A stretch of DNA of 54,609 nt. It comes from Gilvimarinus agarilyticus. Its GTDB lineage: Bacteria; Pseudomonadota; Gammaproteobacteria; Pseudomonadales; Cellvibrionaceae. Both the position numbers and the translations under genes were made by a program. Below are positions 7,651-16,426 of the stretch, piece by piece; position 1 is the first letter of the stretch, and every line of letters begins with the position of its first letter. The stretch is from positions 1,716,206-1,770,814 of the forward strand of contig NZ_JXCJ01000001.1 in assembly GCF_000832015.1 (NCBI RefSeq), written 5' to 3'. The notes below the pieces were generated by a model that was given only the letters and a program-made list of their open reading frames with translations, was not told the origin of the DNA and did no database searches.

Positions 7651-9970
7651 GTTTAGAGCTATGATTCGTGAACAATTCAGCTCGCAACCGCGAGCTAATA
7701 AACGCACCGACTTGAGCACCGATGTAGTGGTTGCCGGCGGTGGCCTGGCCGGTGTGTGCGCTGCCATCAGCGCGGCGCGCGCGGGTTCCCGTGTGATTTT
7801 GGTACAAGATCGCCCAGTGCTGGGGGGTAATGCCTCCAGTGAGGTGCGTTTGTGGGCCCTGGGGGCAACCTCGCATATGGGCAACAACAATCGCTATTCC
7901 CGCGAGGGCGGGTTAATTGATGAAGTCATGTTAGAAAATACCTATCGCAATCCGATGGGCAACCCGCTGATTTTTGACGCTGTATTGTTGGACAAAGTGG
8001 TCGCCGAACCGAACATCACTTTGCTGCTCAATACCGCGGTGTATCAAGTCAACAAAAGTGGGTCGCGCCGTATTGAATCTTGCGATGGTTTTTGCAGTCA
8101 GAACAGTATTCATTACCGGCTAGCGGCACCGGTGTTTATCGACGCCACCGGCGATGGCCTGCTGGCGTTTAACGCCGGGGCGAGCTTTCGCATCGGCGCC
8201 GAAGCGCGCGATGAGTTCGGTGAGGGTATGGCCCCATCCGAGGCCAACCGCGAGTTACTGGGCCATTCGCTGTTTTTTTACAGCAAACGAATGAACCACC
8301 CGGTGCAGTACCAAGCGCCCGATTTTGCCTATACTCAAGAGGAAATTGGTGCCTTGCCGCGCAGTAAAAATATTCAAAGCGGCGACTCTGGCTGCAAATT
8401 CTGGTGGCTCGAGTACGGCGGCATCAAAGACACCATTTACGAGACAGAAGACATTAAGTGGGAGCTTTGGAAAATTGTCTATGGCATTTGGGACTATATT
8501 AAAAACAGTGGCCGTTATGAGGATGTAGAAAACTTAACCCTCGAGTGGGTGGGTACCATTCCCGGAAAACGCGAAAGCCGCCGCTTTGAAGGCGAGTATA
8601 TGTTGACGCAACAGGATATTGTCGAGCAGCGCGAGTTTGACGACATTATATCATTCGGTGGCTGGGCTATTGATTTGCACCCGGCCGAGGGTGTTTACAG
8701 CGATAAGCCGCCCTGCTCGCAGTACCACGCCAAAGGCGTTTATCAAATTCCGTATCGCAGCTTTTTAAGCCGTGATATCGACAACCTGTTGCTAGCCGGG
8801 CGTATCATCAGCGCCAGCCATATCGCTTTTGGCTCAACCCGGGTGATGATTACCTGTGCCCACGGTGGACAGGCGATGGGGCAGGCGGCCGCCATAAGTG
8901 TGGCGAACCAATGTGATCCTAAAGCGTTACTTGCGCCGGATGCCATGGCGCATTTGCAACAACGCCTAAACCTTACCGGCCACGGCCTGCCCGGTATGGC
9001 GCTTAATAAAGAGCATTGCCTTAGCCGTCGTGCCGAGGTCAATACCAGTAGCACTTTCGAGGGGCTAACATTGGGCACGGCGACGGGCTGGGCCTCACTT
9101 AGTCAATCGCTGGCACAAATGCTGCCGCTGACTGAATGCGAGTTCCCGGAAGTTCGGTTACGGGTTAAAGCCGAAGCTGCCACCGAGCTTACCGTGCAGT
9201 TGCGCGTTAGTGAAAAAGCGCAGAATTATACACCAGAAATTACACTCGCCAGCCAAACCTTGTCGTTAGCGGCGGGCGAGCAAGAGATCACTCTTGCGTT
9301 TGATGTCACCGCGCCGACTCGGCAGTATGGTTTTATTTGCTTTATCGCCAATGACAAGGTGCAACTGGCCACCACCGACCAGCGCTTAACGGGCTTGGCC
9401 ACGGTCATGCATAAAGAGCATAAAGCGGTTTCTAACACCGGCAAACAAGAGGCACCCGCTGGTAGCGGTATCGACGAATTTGAAATCTGGACACCCGAGC
9501 GCCGCCCAGGCGGTAAAAATCTGGCGTTACATTTTTCTCAGCCGCTGGAGTTATACCATCCTAAGAATCTCAGCAACGGCTTTACCCGGCCTTGGCTCGG
9601 TAGCAATGCCTGGGTGGCATCACCTGATGATGTTAAGCCTCAGGTGCATTGGCGCTGGCATGACCCGGTAAGTATTCAAACCGTGCGACTGTTTTTTGAT
9701 TGCGATTACGACCACGCGCTCGAAACGGTATTAATGGAGCACCCAGAAAACCACATGCCTTTCTGCGTGCGTCAGTATCGGTTGCTGGACGATCAAGGCC
9801 GGGTGCTTTACCAGTGCCTGGACAATCACCAAAGCGTTAACCTTGTGCGTTTTGAGCAACCGGTGACTACCCGAACCTTGACATTGGAGCTTGAACACCC
9901 CTCACGCGAGGTGCCGGCGGGGCTGTTTGAAGTTTATATTCACAGTGACCAGTCAACACAGGCTAAATAA
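7628..9970 (+). CDS. FAD-dependent oxidoreductase (FAD_oxidored family) with beta-rich C-terminus
   Basis: Protein of 780 residues without a signal peptide, so probably cytoplasmic. The N-terminal Rossmann motif VVVAGGGLAGVCAAISAARAG, then GGNASSEVR, are hallmarks of the FAD_oxidored (PF12831-like) group common in Planctomycetes, Lentisphaerae and polysaccharide loci. Further FAD-fold signatures are FIDATGDGLLAFNAGA and NLLLAGRIISASHIAFGSTRVM. After about residue 475 comes a beta-rich extension; its last part (NLSNGFTRPWLGSNAWVASP to the end) resembles a galactose-binding or discoidin-like module. The substrate is unknown; its place between GH117 and a sigma factor suggests oxidation of a galactan-derived sugar. 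ATG 7628 overlaps the GH117 end; ATGs at 7640 and 7661 are alternatives. The stop overlaps the sigma-factor ATG (TAATG). Confidence 0.8.
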   Translation: MHLLMTNEFRAMIREQFSSQPRANKRTDLSTDVVVAGGGLAGVCAAISAARAGSRVILVQDRPVLGGNASSEVRLWALGATSHMGNNNRYSREGGLIDEVMLENTYRNPMGNPLIFDAVLLDKVVAEPNITLLLNTAVYQVNKSGSRRIESCDGFCSQNSIHYRLAAPVFIDATGDGLLAFNAGASFRIGAEARDEFGEGMAPSEANRELLGHSLFFYSKRMNHPVQYQAPDFAYTQEEIGALPRSKNIQSGDSGCKFWWLEYGGIKDTIYETEDIKWELWKIVYGIWDYIKNSGRYEDVENLTLEWVGTIPGKRESRRFEGEYMLTQQDIVEQREFDDIISFGGWAIDLHPAEGVYSDKPPCSQYHAKGVYQIPYRSFLSRDIDNLLLAGRIISASHIAFGSTRVMITCAHGGQAMGQAAAISVANQCDPKALLAPDAMAHLQQRLNLTGHGLPGMALNKEHCLSRRAEVNTSSTFEGLTLGTATGWASLSQSLAQMLPLTECEFPEVRLRVKAEAATELTVQLRVSEKAQNYTPEITLASQTLSLAAGEQEITLAFDVTAPTRQYGFICFIANDKVQLATTDQRLTGLATVMHKEHKAVSNTGKQEAPAGSGIDEFEIWTPERRPGGKNLALHFSQPLELYHPKNLSNGFTRPWLGSNAWVASPDDVKPQVHWRWHDPVSIQTVRLFFDCDYDHALETVLMEHPENHMPFCVRQYRLLDDQGRVLYQCLDNHQSVNLVRFEQPVTTRTLTLELEHPSREVPAGLFEVYIHSDQSTQAK

Positions 9971-10539
9971 TGAAGCTTGCCACGGACCACATTGCCACCG
10001 ATGCCCTACGGATTTCCCGCTGGGTGGCGCGTGCCCGTGGTGGCGATATCAAGGCATTTGAATACTTGGTTAGCCAGCAGCAAAGCCTGGTGCGCAGTTA
10101 TTTAGCTAAACGCACAGATTACAGCGCCGATGTAGATGACTTAGCCCAGGAAAGCTTTGTACTGGCCTGGCAAAAACTGACAACTTTGCAGGATGACGCC
10201 GCGTTTAGTGGCTGGTTGTTGTCTATTGCGCAAAATCTGTTGCGTAATCACCACCGCAAACAGGCCAGGCTGGCACCCACCGAGCCCGATTTACTGGCGC
10301 AGCTGCTGGATGAACAAGAGCAACAGCACCCAGACGAACAAGAAACCGAGCTAAGCCTGCTGCGGCAATGCTTGCTTAAACTGGATCACTCAGCGCAAAA
10401 AACACTCAGGCTTTATTACCGCGAGGGGTATAGCTTGCAAGAATTGCGTGAGGTTATGGGCGTGGCGCACTCGACGCTCACAATGCGACTAAACCGCTAC
10501 CGAAAAAAGCTGCGCGACTGTATTAACCGAGGTCACTGA
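9970..10539 (+). CDS. ECF-type RNA polymerase sigma factor
   Basis: Sigma-70 family factor of 189 residues. Region 2 (about 20-95) includes VDDLAQESFVLAWQKL and the -10-recognition helix FSGWLLSIAQNLLRNHHRK. Region 4 (about 130-185) includes LRLYYREGYSLQELREVMGV and a helix-turn-helix ending STLTMRLNRYRKKLRDCI. It resembles the Rhodopirellula/Verrucomicrobium sigma group (TIGR02989-like) more than FecI, judged from memory. The start codon overlaps the FAD oxidoreductase stop, and the FecR-LamG gene begins 4 bp after its stop, so sigma and anti-sigma are coupled. Targets are unknown; the surrounding agar genes are the obvious candidates. Confidence 0.9.
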   Translation: MKLATDHIATDALRISRWVARARGGDIKAFEYLVSQQQSLVRSYLAKRTDYSADVDDLAQESFVLAWQKLTTLQDDAAFSGWLLSIAQNLLRNHHRKQARLAPTEPDLLAQLLDEQEQQHPDEQETELSLLRQCLLKLDHSAQKTLRLYYREGYSLQELREVMGVAHSTLTMRLNRYRKKLRDCINRGH

Positions 10540-10543
10540 CACC

Positions 10544-12082
10544 ATGATAAGCCCGACCGATTCACAGCTGATAGAACGCTACCTGGCCGGCGATAAAAAT
10601 GCCCGGCAAGCGCTTATTGAGCGGGTGCAAAACGATGCAGAGTTTAAAGCGCAACTCGCGCAGCAGCGGGATATGCACCGCTTACTGGCTTATTCCCATC
10701 AAGCGAGTTCGGGCGATGCTTTTACCGCGGCCGTATTACAGACAGTGCAGGCCGGGCCTACCGATGCCTCTCGACGCCGTTACGGTTGGTGGGCAACCGC
10801 TTGCGCTTGCTTGTTGGCCTGTGTGGTAGCAGTTTTTTATACCTTAACCACACCCGCCAGCGTGGGCAGTATCAGCAAATTGGCGGGCACCGGGGTGGGT
10901 TACACGCCGGGCCAGAGTATTCTTGCGGGCGAGTTTTATCTAGACACCGGCTACGCCGAAATCACACTGACTAACGGCGTGGTACTGCTGCTGGAGTCGC
11001 CGGCGCGGCTTATGTTTGAAAACGCTGATCGCCTCGTGCTGAATGAAGGCGCTTTGGTTGCCAGGGTGCCGCCCGAGGCGACCGGCTTTGCGGTGGACAC
11101 CCCGAGCGCCAATATTATCGATTTAGGTACCGAGTTTGGTGTGGCGGTGGACGACACCGGTGCCTCTCAGGTGCATGTGCTTGAGGGCGAAGTCAAAGTG
11201 AAGACGCCGGGCTCGAAAGAGTATGAAAACCTTTTTCAGGACGATGCCCGAAGCTTTGATTTAAATCAGCAAATGGCGGTTATCCAAAGTCAACCCAATC
11301 GCTTTATGCGCACCTTGCCGGGGCGGCGCTATCAACAGCCGCAGTATTTGCACTGGTCTTTTGACGATGCAGGCCTTGATCATAGCGCGACGTTCGATTG
11401 CGCAGGCCCAGGTATCGAACAGCAATGCTTTACCGCTCAAGCTCGCACACTGCAAGGCGACAACACACCACCTGCGTTAATTGAGGGTGCTTTTGGTGAG
11501 GCTGTATGGTTTAACGGGGTCGATCAATGGCTGGCTACCGGGTTTCCGGGCATTGGGGGCAATAAACCGCGCACAGTAGCCTTTTGGGTTAAAGTGCCTC
11601 AAGACTTTGCCCCTCACCAGGGGTTTGGCATCCTCAGTTGGGGCTTGGCCGATAAGCTCTCTGCATGGCAAATTTCTGTAAACCCGCTGGATGTCAGTGG
11701 GCCGCTGGGGCGTATCCGGGTGGGTACCAATGAAGCGGAAATAGTTGGCACCACCGACTTGCGCGACAATCAGTGGCACCACGTGGCGATTGTGTTGTTT
11801 GGCGGCGATAAAGCCGACTTGTCGACCCATGTATTGGTTTATATCGATGGTGAATTAGAGCGCAGCTATGGGAAGTCCATAGCGCGGGTTTCTACCGAGC
11901 TCAACCACCCGCAATCCAAACCCTTGATGATGGGGCGTAACATCGCTTTTAACGACCCAAACAACAGCCAAAGAACCAATCGTTTTTTTCGCGGCGGAGT
12001 CGATGAGGTTTACCTTTTTGACACGGCGTTAACCCAGCAGGATATTAAGAAACTGATGCGCACCAATGCCCTGACGCATTAA
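10544..12082 (+). CDS. FecR-domain anti-sigma factor with periplasmic LamG domain
   Basis: Membrane protein of 512 residues. Residues 1-80 are a cytoplasmic anti-sigma-type segment (LIERYLAGDKNARQALIERV). One transmembrane helix lies at about 84-104 (WWATACACLLACVVAVFYTL). The periplasmic FecR domain is at about 120-235, with FYLDTGYAEITLTNGVVLLL, IIDLGTEFGVAVDD and VHVLEGEVKVKT. A LamG/concanavalin-like jelly roll follows at about 310-510 (AVWFNGVDQWLATGFPGIGG, RTVAFWVKVPQ, DNQWHHVAIVLF, GGVDEVYLFDTALTQQDI). The sigma-FecR-LamG arrangement is common in Planctomycetes/Verrucomicrobia and unusual in a gammaproteobacterium. The LamG domain could bind galactan oligosaccharides and release the partner sigma factor; that role is inference. 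Confidence 0.88.
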   Translation: MISPTDSQLIERYLAGDKNARQALIERVQNDAEFKAQLAQQRDMHRLLAYSHQASSGDAFTAAVLQTVQAGPTDASRRRYGWWATACACLLACVVAVFYTLTTPASVGSISKLAGTGVGYTPGQSILAGEFYLDTGYAEITLTNGVVLLLESPARLMFENADRLVLNEGALVARVPPEATGFAVDTPSANIIDLGTEFGVAVDDTGASQVHVLEGEVKVKTPGSKEYENLFQDDARSFDLNQQMAVIQSQPNRFMRTLPGRRYQQPQYLHWSFDDAGLDHSATFDCAGPGIEQQCFTAQARTLQGDNTPPALIEGAFGEAVWFNGVDQWLATGFPGIGGNKPRTVAFWVKVPQDFAPHQGFGILSWGLADKLSAWQISVNPLDVSGPLGRIRVGTNEAEIVGTTDLRDNQWHHVAIVLFGGDKADLSTHVLVYIDGELERSYGKSIARVSTELNHPQSKPLMMGRNIAFNDPNNSQRTNRFFRGGVDEVYLFDTALTQQDIKKLMRTNALTH

Positions 12083-12123
12083 ATGACCACTATACGTTCA
12101 AAAAGGTATTCGACAATAACGTT

Positions 12124-14412
12124 ATGAAACTGAATAAAAGAGCTAGTTTAATCGCAAAGGCGAGCTTTTGTTTAACGGCGATGCTAATCAGCGCATGTAG
12201 CCATGTCAGCGAGGATTCGCCCAAACAGAAACGGTTGATAGACTTTTCAGAAAAAGTCGATCTCAAGCAAATAGTCCCTTTGTCCGCCTCGGTAAGCTAC
12301 ACCGATCTTGACGGGGGTGCCGCCCAGATCGATCTTCACGCTGCATCAAATCATATCGCCGGCTTTACCATTCAGCCCGATAAACCTTGGAATTTTAGTG
12401 ATTTTAAAGCACTTGCATTAACACTGGATATTGCAAACCCAACCGACGAGTCGGTCAGTATGTACGTGAGTACCAGTGACCAAAGTGGTGATTTTCAGAT
12501 GCGCAGTGTTGTGGTTCCTGCTAATTCTAAGCAACGCTATTCGATTGATATTGACGTGCCCGAGCTCGCCGTCGAAACGGGGGTTCGCTCCAATCCAGAG
12601 AGCTGGGTTAACTCCTACCAGGCACTTATCTGGCGTGGCGGGGAGAAGCAACTGGATACCTCGGCAATTACCGCTATTCGATTTGATGTTCGCGGCGCAC
12701 TGCACGATAAAACGCTTATTGTCGATAACGTAACAGCAATAGAGCCCCTTGAGTTTAAAGATGATTACCTAAAAAGCCTGGTAGACTCCTTTGGCCAAAA
12801 TGCCAAAATGGACTTTGCGCAGAAAATTGATTCAGTGGAGCAGCTGCGTAGCGTCTCGGACGCCGAACAGCAACAGCTACAAAGCGGCCCGCTGACCGAT
12901 CGCTCGCGTTATCACGGCTGGCGCGACGGACCTAAGTTAGAGGCCACCGGTTTTTATCGCACTGAAAAGTATCAAGGGCAGTGGAGCTTGGTAGACCCGG
13001 AGGGCTATTTGTTTTTCTCCAACGGTATCGCCAATGTACGCATGGCCAATACGTCTACCATGACGGGTTACGATTTTGACCACAAGCTTATCCACGAACG
13101 CAGCAGCAATGACTTTACCCCGGAAGACTCTTTAGGGTTAAACCGGGTTCCCGATCAGGCATTATCGAGCCGCCACGTTAGCTCCAAGCTGCGTGCCGAT
13201 ATGTTTACCTGGTTGCCCGATTATCAAGATCCGCTCGGGAAACACTTTGGTTATCGCAGAGAGGTGCACTCAGGGGCAATGGAGCGCGGTGAAACCTACA
13301 GTTTTTACCGCGCCAATCTGGCTCGAAAATACCGCACCCACGATACCGCAACGCTAATGCAGCAATGGCGCGACACCACCGTTAAACGCATGGAAAACTG
13401 GGGCTTTACCTCATTTGGCAATTGGGTAGACCCCGCTTTTTACGAGATGAAAAACTACCCCTACTTTGCTAACGGTTGGATCATTGGCGATTTTAAAACC
13501 GTTTCCAGTGGCAACGATTACTGGGGCGCCCTGCCGGATCCGTTCGACCCCGCTTTCACAGAACGAGCCTATGCCACAGTGAAAAAAATTAGCGAGGAGG
13601 TGGCCAACAGCCCCTGGTGCGTGGGTGTGTTTATCGATAACGAGAAAAGCTGGGGCATTATGGGCTCGGTAGAGTCTCAATATGGCGTTGTGTTAAATAC
13701 ACTGACGCGCAAGGCAAGCGACAGCCCCACTAAAGCGGCGTTTGCGGCTTACCTTAAACAACAGTATGGCAGTATTGATGAACTCAACAACGCCTGGGGT
13801 ACTCAAGTGGCGAGTTGGAAAATCCTGGAAGAGGGCATTGTGCTTAACCGCTATACTGATGCGGCGCTTGCAGACATGGCGGCAATGCTTGAGCTCTATA
13901 CCGCAGAATACTTCCGTATTGTCGATGCGGCCATGGACGAGTTGATGCCCAACCATTTGTATCTGGGGGCGCGCTTTGCCGATTGGGCAATGACCCCCGA
14001 GGTGCGTCAAGCGGCTGCGCCCTATGTAGATGTGATGAGCTACAACTATTACCGCGAGGCCGTAAGCGATGTGTTTTGGGACTTTTTAGCCGAGCTGGAT
14101 ATGCCAAGTATTATTGGCGAATTTCACAATGGCGCGCTCGATTCGGGCCTACTTAACCCAGGTTTAATCCACGCCGAATCTCAATACGATCGTGGTGTTA
14201 AATACCAAGAGTATGTTAATAGCGTAATCGACAACCCTTACTTTGTGGGTGTGCATTGGTTCCAATACATCGATTCACCTTTAACTGGACGTGCCTACGA
14301 TGGTGAAAATTATAACGTAGGCTTTGTTAGTGTCACGGATATACCTTACAAGCCTCTGGTTGACGCCGCTCGTGCGGTTAACAGATCCCTCTATAAACGT
14401 CGTTACGACTAG
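12124..14412 (+). CDS. GH50 beta-agarase lipoprotein (copy 1)
   Basis: Family 50 enzyme of 762 residues, probably an exo-type beta-agarase releasing neoagarobiose. The signal ends in the lipobox LISACS, so it is lipid-anchored. An N-terminal carbohydrate-binding-like beta domain (about 35-210) precedes the TIM-barrel (about 260-755), the layout of Aga50-type agarases. GH50 motifs include LEATGFYRTEK, WGFTSFGNWVDPAFY and YFANGWIIGDF. The acid/base is E507 in FIDNEKSWG and the nucleophile E666 in IIGEFHNG. It is paralogous to the GH50 gene at 38362-40680 along its whole length. It follows the FecR-LamG gene by 41 bp and ends 8 bp before the convergent LysR gene. Confidence 0.93.
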   Translation: MKLNKRASLIAKASFCLTAMLISACSHVSEDSPKQKRLIDFSEKVDLKQIVPLSASVSYTDLDGGAAQIDLHAASNHIAGFTIQPDKPWNFSDFKALALTLDIANPTDESVSMYVSTSDQSGDFQMRSVVVPANSKQRYSIDIDVPELAVETGVRSNPESWVNSYQALIWRGGEKQLDTSAITAIRFDVRGALHDKTLIVDNVTAIEPLEFKDDYLKSLVDSFGQNAKMDFAQKIDSVEQLRSVSDAEQQQLQSGPLTDRSRYHGWRDGPKLEATGFYRTEKYQGQWSLVDPEGYLFFSNGIANVRMANTSTMTGYDFDHKLIHERSSNDFTPEDSLGLNRVPDQALSSRHVSSKLRADMFTWLPDYQDPLGKHFGYRREVHSGAMERGETYSFYRANLARKYRTHDTATLMQQWRDTTVKRMENWGFTSFGNWVDPAFYEMKNYPYFANGWIIGDFKTVSSGNDYWGALPDPFDPAFTERAYATVKKISEEVANSPWCVGVFIDNEKSWGIMGSVESQYGVVLNTLTRKASDSPTKAAFAAYLKQQYGSIDELNNAWGTQVASWKILEEGIVLNRYTDAALADMAAMLELYTAEYFRIVDAAMDELMPNHLYLGARFADWAMTPEVRQAAAPYVDVMSYNYYREAVSDVFWDFLAELDMPSIIGEFHNGALDSGLLNPGLIHAESQYDRGVKYQEYVNSVIDNPYFVGVHWFQYIDSPLTGRAYDGENYNVGFVSVTDIPYKPLVDAARAVNRSLYKRRYD

Positions 14413-14420
14413 CAGGGTGT

Positions 14421-15311
14421 CTAGGATCTAGCCAGCGCATCGGTTTGCTGGCACAAGGCAATAAACGCTTGATGTAGAGGGTGGTTGGTACGCTCCGGTG
14501 CCGCCACCCAACTAAAACGGCGGCTTAGATTAAGCGGCGTATTAAGCGCAACCAGCTCCCCGCTGGCTAGTTCTCGCGCAATGGATAAATGTGACAAGCA
14601 CCCGATCCCTAAACCCGCAAGTACGCACTGTTTAATCGCCTCTTGTCGGTTAAGAGCCTGAGCAATATCGATGTTTACCCCCAATCTCTGTAACTCGGCG
14701 TCCAAAATTGAGCGAGTGCCCGAGCCTGTCTCGCGCACAATCCAGCGCTCTCGCAACAGTGCATTAAACGTAACCTTGGGCTTTTGTGCCAAGGGGTGTG
14801 TGGCCGGGCAAAATATCACCAGTTGGTCGGTTTGCCAGGGCGTAATGGTTAACTCTGGGTGAGTGGCCGGTCCTTCGATCATACCCAGCAGGGCCCGGCC
14901 CTTGGCCACACTATCGAGTACGCTCTCGCTGTTTTCGATACTGAGTTTTACCCGCGTCTCGGGGTAAGTACTTTGCATTCGGCCGATTAGCGTGGGCGCT
15001 AAATAGCTGGCAATGGTGACACTGGCTGCCAGGGTCATGTGGCCGGCCACTGCGTGTCTGTCGCGGTGGGTGATGCCTCGACTTAGCTCCAGTATCTGTC
15101 GTATGCGGGGCAGTAATGCCTCACCCTCTGGGCTAAGAGTTAGCGTGCGGCCGTGGCGTTGAAACAGCCGGTACTCGAGCTGGTTTTCCATTTCCTTAAT
15201 GGCCTGGCTGGCGGCACTTTGGCTAATGGCTTGCTCCTCGGCGGCGAGACTTAGCTTCGCGAGCCGCGCCGTCGCCTCAAAGAGAGTCATCTGTCGAAGG
15301 GTAATATTCAT
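14421..15311 (-). CDS. LysR-family transcriptional regulator
   Basis: LysR-type regulator of 296 residues, a normal length. The N-terminal winged helix-turn-helix (about 1-60) has LRQMTLFEATARLAKLSLAAEEQAISQSAASQAIKEME, and the periplasmic-binding-type effector domain spans about 90-290 (GHMTLAASVTIASYLAPTLI, LLGMIEGPATHPEL, VLAGLGIGCLSHLSIARELASG). It is divergent from the YeiH-type transporter with 86 bp between starts, the usual geometry for a LysR regulator acting on its neighbour. Related LysR-YeiH pairs (for example yeiE-yeiH) are linked to sulfur metabolism. The effector is not visible. Confidence 0.93.
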   Translation of the reverse strand: MNITLRQMTLFEATARLAKLSLAAEEQAISQSAASQAIKEMENQLEYRLFQRHGRTLTLSPEGEALLPRIRQILELSRGITHRDRHAVAGHMTLAASVTIASYLAPTLIGRMQSTYPETRVKLSIENSESVLDSVAKGRALLGMIEGPATHPELTITPWQTDQLVIFCPATHPLAQKPKVTFNALLRERWIVRETGSGTRSILDAELQRLGVNIDIAQALNRQEAIKQCVLAGLGIGCLSHLSIARELASGELVALNTPLNLSRRFSWVAAPERTNHPLHQAFIALCQQTDALARS

Positions 15312-15397
15312 AAGTAAAACTTAAATAGTAGTTAACTTATATCCAATATACTTAAATTATGTCGGTGCGTACACTGCCAACCAATCGGAGGTGATGT
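15312..15397. promoter_or_regulatory. Divergent LysR/YeiH control region
   Basis: An 86-bp AT-rich spacer between two divergent starts. It holds imperfect dyads around AACTTATATCCAATATACTT (15334-15353) that fit a T-N11-A LysR binding pattern. GGAGGTG (15387-15393) is the ribosome binding site for the transporter. Confidence 0.5.
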
Positions 15398-16381
15398 ATG
15401 TGGTTTATTCTACTCGCGTTGGCGTGTTTGGCGTTGTTGATTGCCCAACTACCGGCGTTTGCTGCGGTGGGGTTGGGGGCGCTGCCAGTGGCGATTTTAC
15501 TGGGTATGCTGCTTGGCAATACCACCCGCATCGCCGAGCGCGATACAAGCCAGTCTGCGCTGAGATTTTGTCAGCAAAAACTGTTGCGCCTTGGTGTGGT
15601 GCTGCTGGGTTTTAGCCTAAGTTTGCAGCAGCTGCTAGAGGCCGGCTGGCAGGTGTTGGTGCTGGATTTGGTGGTGGTGGTCACCGTGTTGTGCTTGGGT
15701 ACCTACGTCGGTGTACGCTGGTTAAAAATGTCGGTACCGCTGGCGTTGCTGACCAGTGTGGGCAGTGCGGTGTGCGGCGCCTCGGCCATTATGGCGGTAG
15801 AGCCGGTGTTAAAAGCGCGCGAGCGAGACATCAGCCTGGCGGTCGCCACTGTGGTCACTTTCGGTTCGCTGGCGATGTTTAGTTACCCATTATTGTTTCA
15901 ATTTATCGAGGTAGACAGTGTTGATTACGGCATCTACATTGGCGCCACCGTGCATGAGGTGGCCCAGGCGGTGGCCGCTGGTCAGTCTATCGACCCTTTG
16001 GCGTTGCAGGGCGCGCTGGTGGCGAAGCTCGCCCGGGTAATGTTACTGGCTCCCGTAGTGTTTGTGTTGGGCCTTTACTGGCAGCGTCAGAAGGACCACG
16101 CTTTGACCGAGCAACGCGCATTAATTATCCCCTGGTTTGTGCTGGGTTTTATCGCCGCGGCCTGTGCTCGCAGTGTGTTGCCTATGGCCGAAAGTCTGTT
16201 GCAGGCGCTTGGCTATCTCTCGCAAGCGGCCCTTGCGTTGGCCATGGTGGCACTGGGTGTAAAAACTCGCTGGGCACTGTTGTTAAATGGTGGCGGTAAG
16301 CCTTTTTTTCTGGCTGGGGTGTTGTGGGTGTTGTTACTCGGTGGCGGTTTTTTTCTGGTCCCTATCGTACTTTCAATATAA
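15398..16381 (+). CDS. YeiH-family putative sulfate exporter
   Basis: Inner-membrane protein of 327 residues with about 9-10 hydrophobic helices. It matches the YeiH/UPF0324 family (conserved hypothetical 698): GALPVAILLGMLLGN, LRLGVVLLGFSLSLQQL, SVGSAVCGASAIMAVEPV, YGIYIGATVHEVAQAVAAG and VALGVKTRW are characteristic positions. The family is annotated as a putative sulfate exporter. In this locus export of sulfate set free from sulfated galactan would make sense, but that is inference. The likely regulator is the divergent LysR. A 10-bp perfect inverted repeat follows the stop. Confidence 0.87.
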   Translation: MWFILLALACLALLIAQLPAFAAVGLGALPVAILLGMLLGNTTRIAERDTSQSALRFCQQKLLRLGVVLLGFSLSLQQLLEAGWQVLVLDLVVVVTVLCLGTYVGVRWLKMSVPLALLTSVGSAVCGASAIMAVEPVLKARERDISLAVATVVTFGSLAMFSYPLLFQFIEVDSVDYGIYIGATVHEVAQAVAAGQSIDPLALQGALVAKLARVMLLAPVVFVLGLYWQRQKDHALTEQRALIIPWFVLGFIAAACARSVLPMAESLLQALGYLSQAALALAMVALGVKTRWALLLNGGGKPFFLAGVLWVLLLGGGFFLVPIVLSI

Positions 16382-16395
16382 ACGTGATCGAGGTC

Positions 16396-16420
16396 CCCCC
16401 TAATGCCGCGCATTAGGGGG
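16396..16420. terminator. Bidirectional hairpin between convergent genes
   Basis: CCCCCTAATG (16396-16405) and CATTAGGGGG (16411-16420) form a perfect 10-bp stem with a 5-base loop. It lies between the YeiH gene (+) and the small secreted-protein gene (-). Flanking T runs are poor. Confidence 0.6.
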
Positions 16421-16426
16421 AAGGAT

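Noticed and set aside
12083-12123. Half match to the operator palindrome (ATTCGACAAT) before the first GH50 gene
   Set aside because: Only about 8 of 12 positions match; too weak to list as a site.
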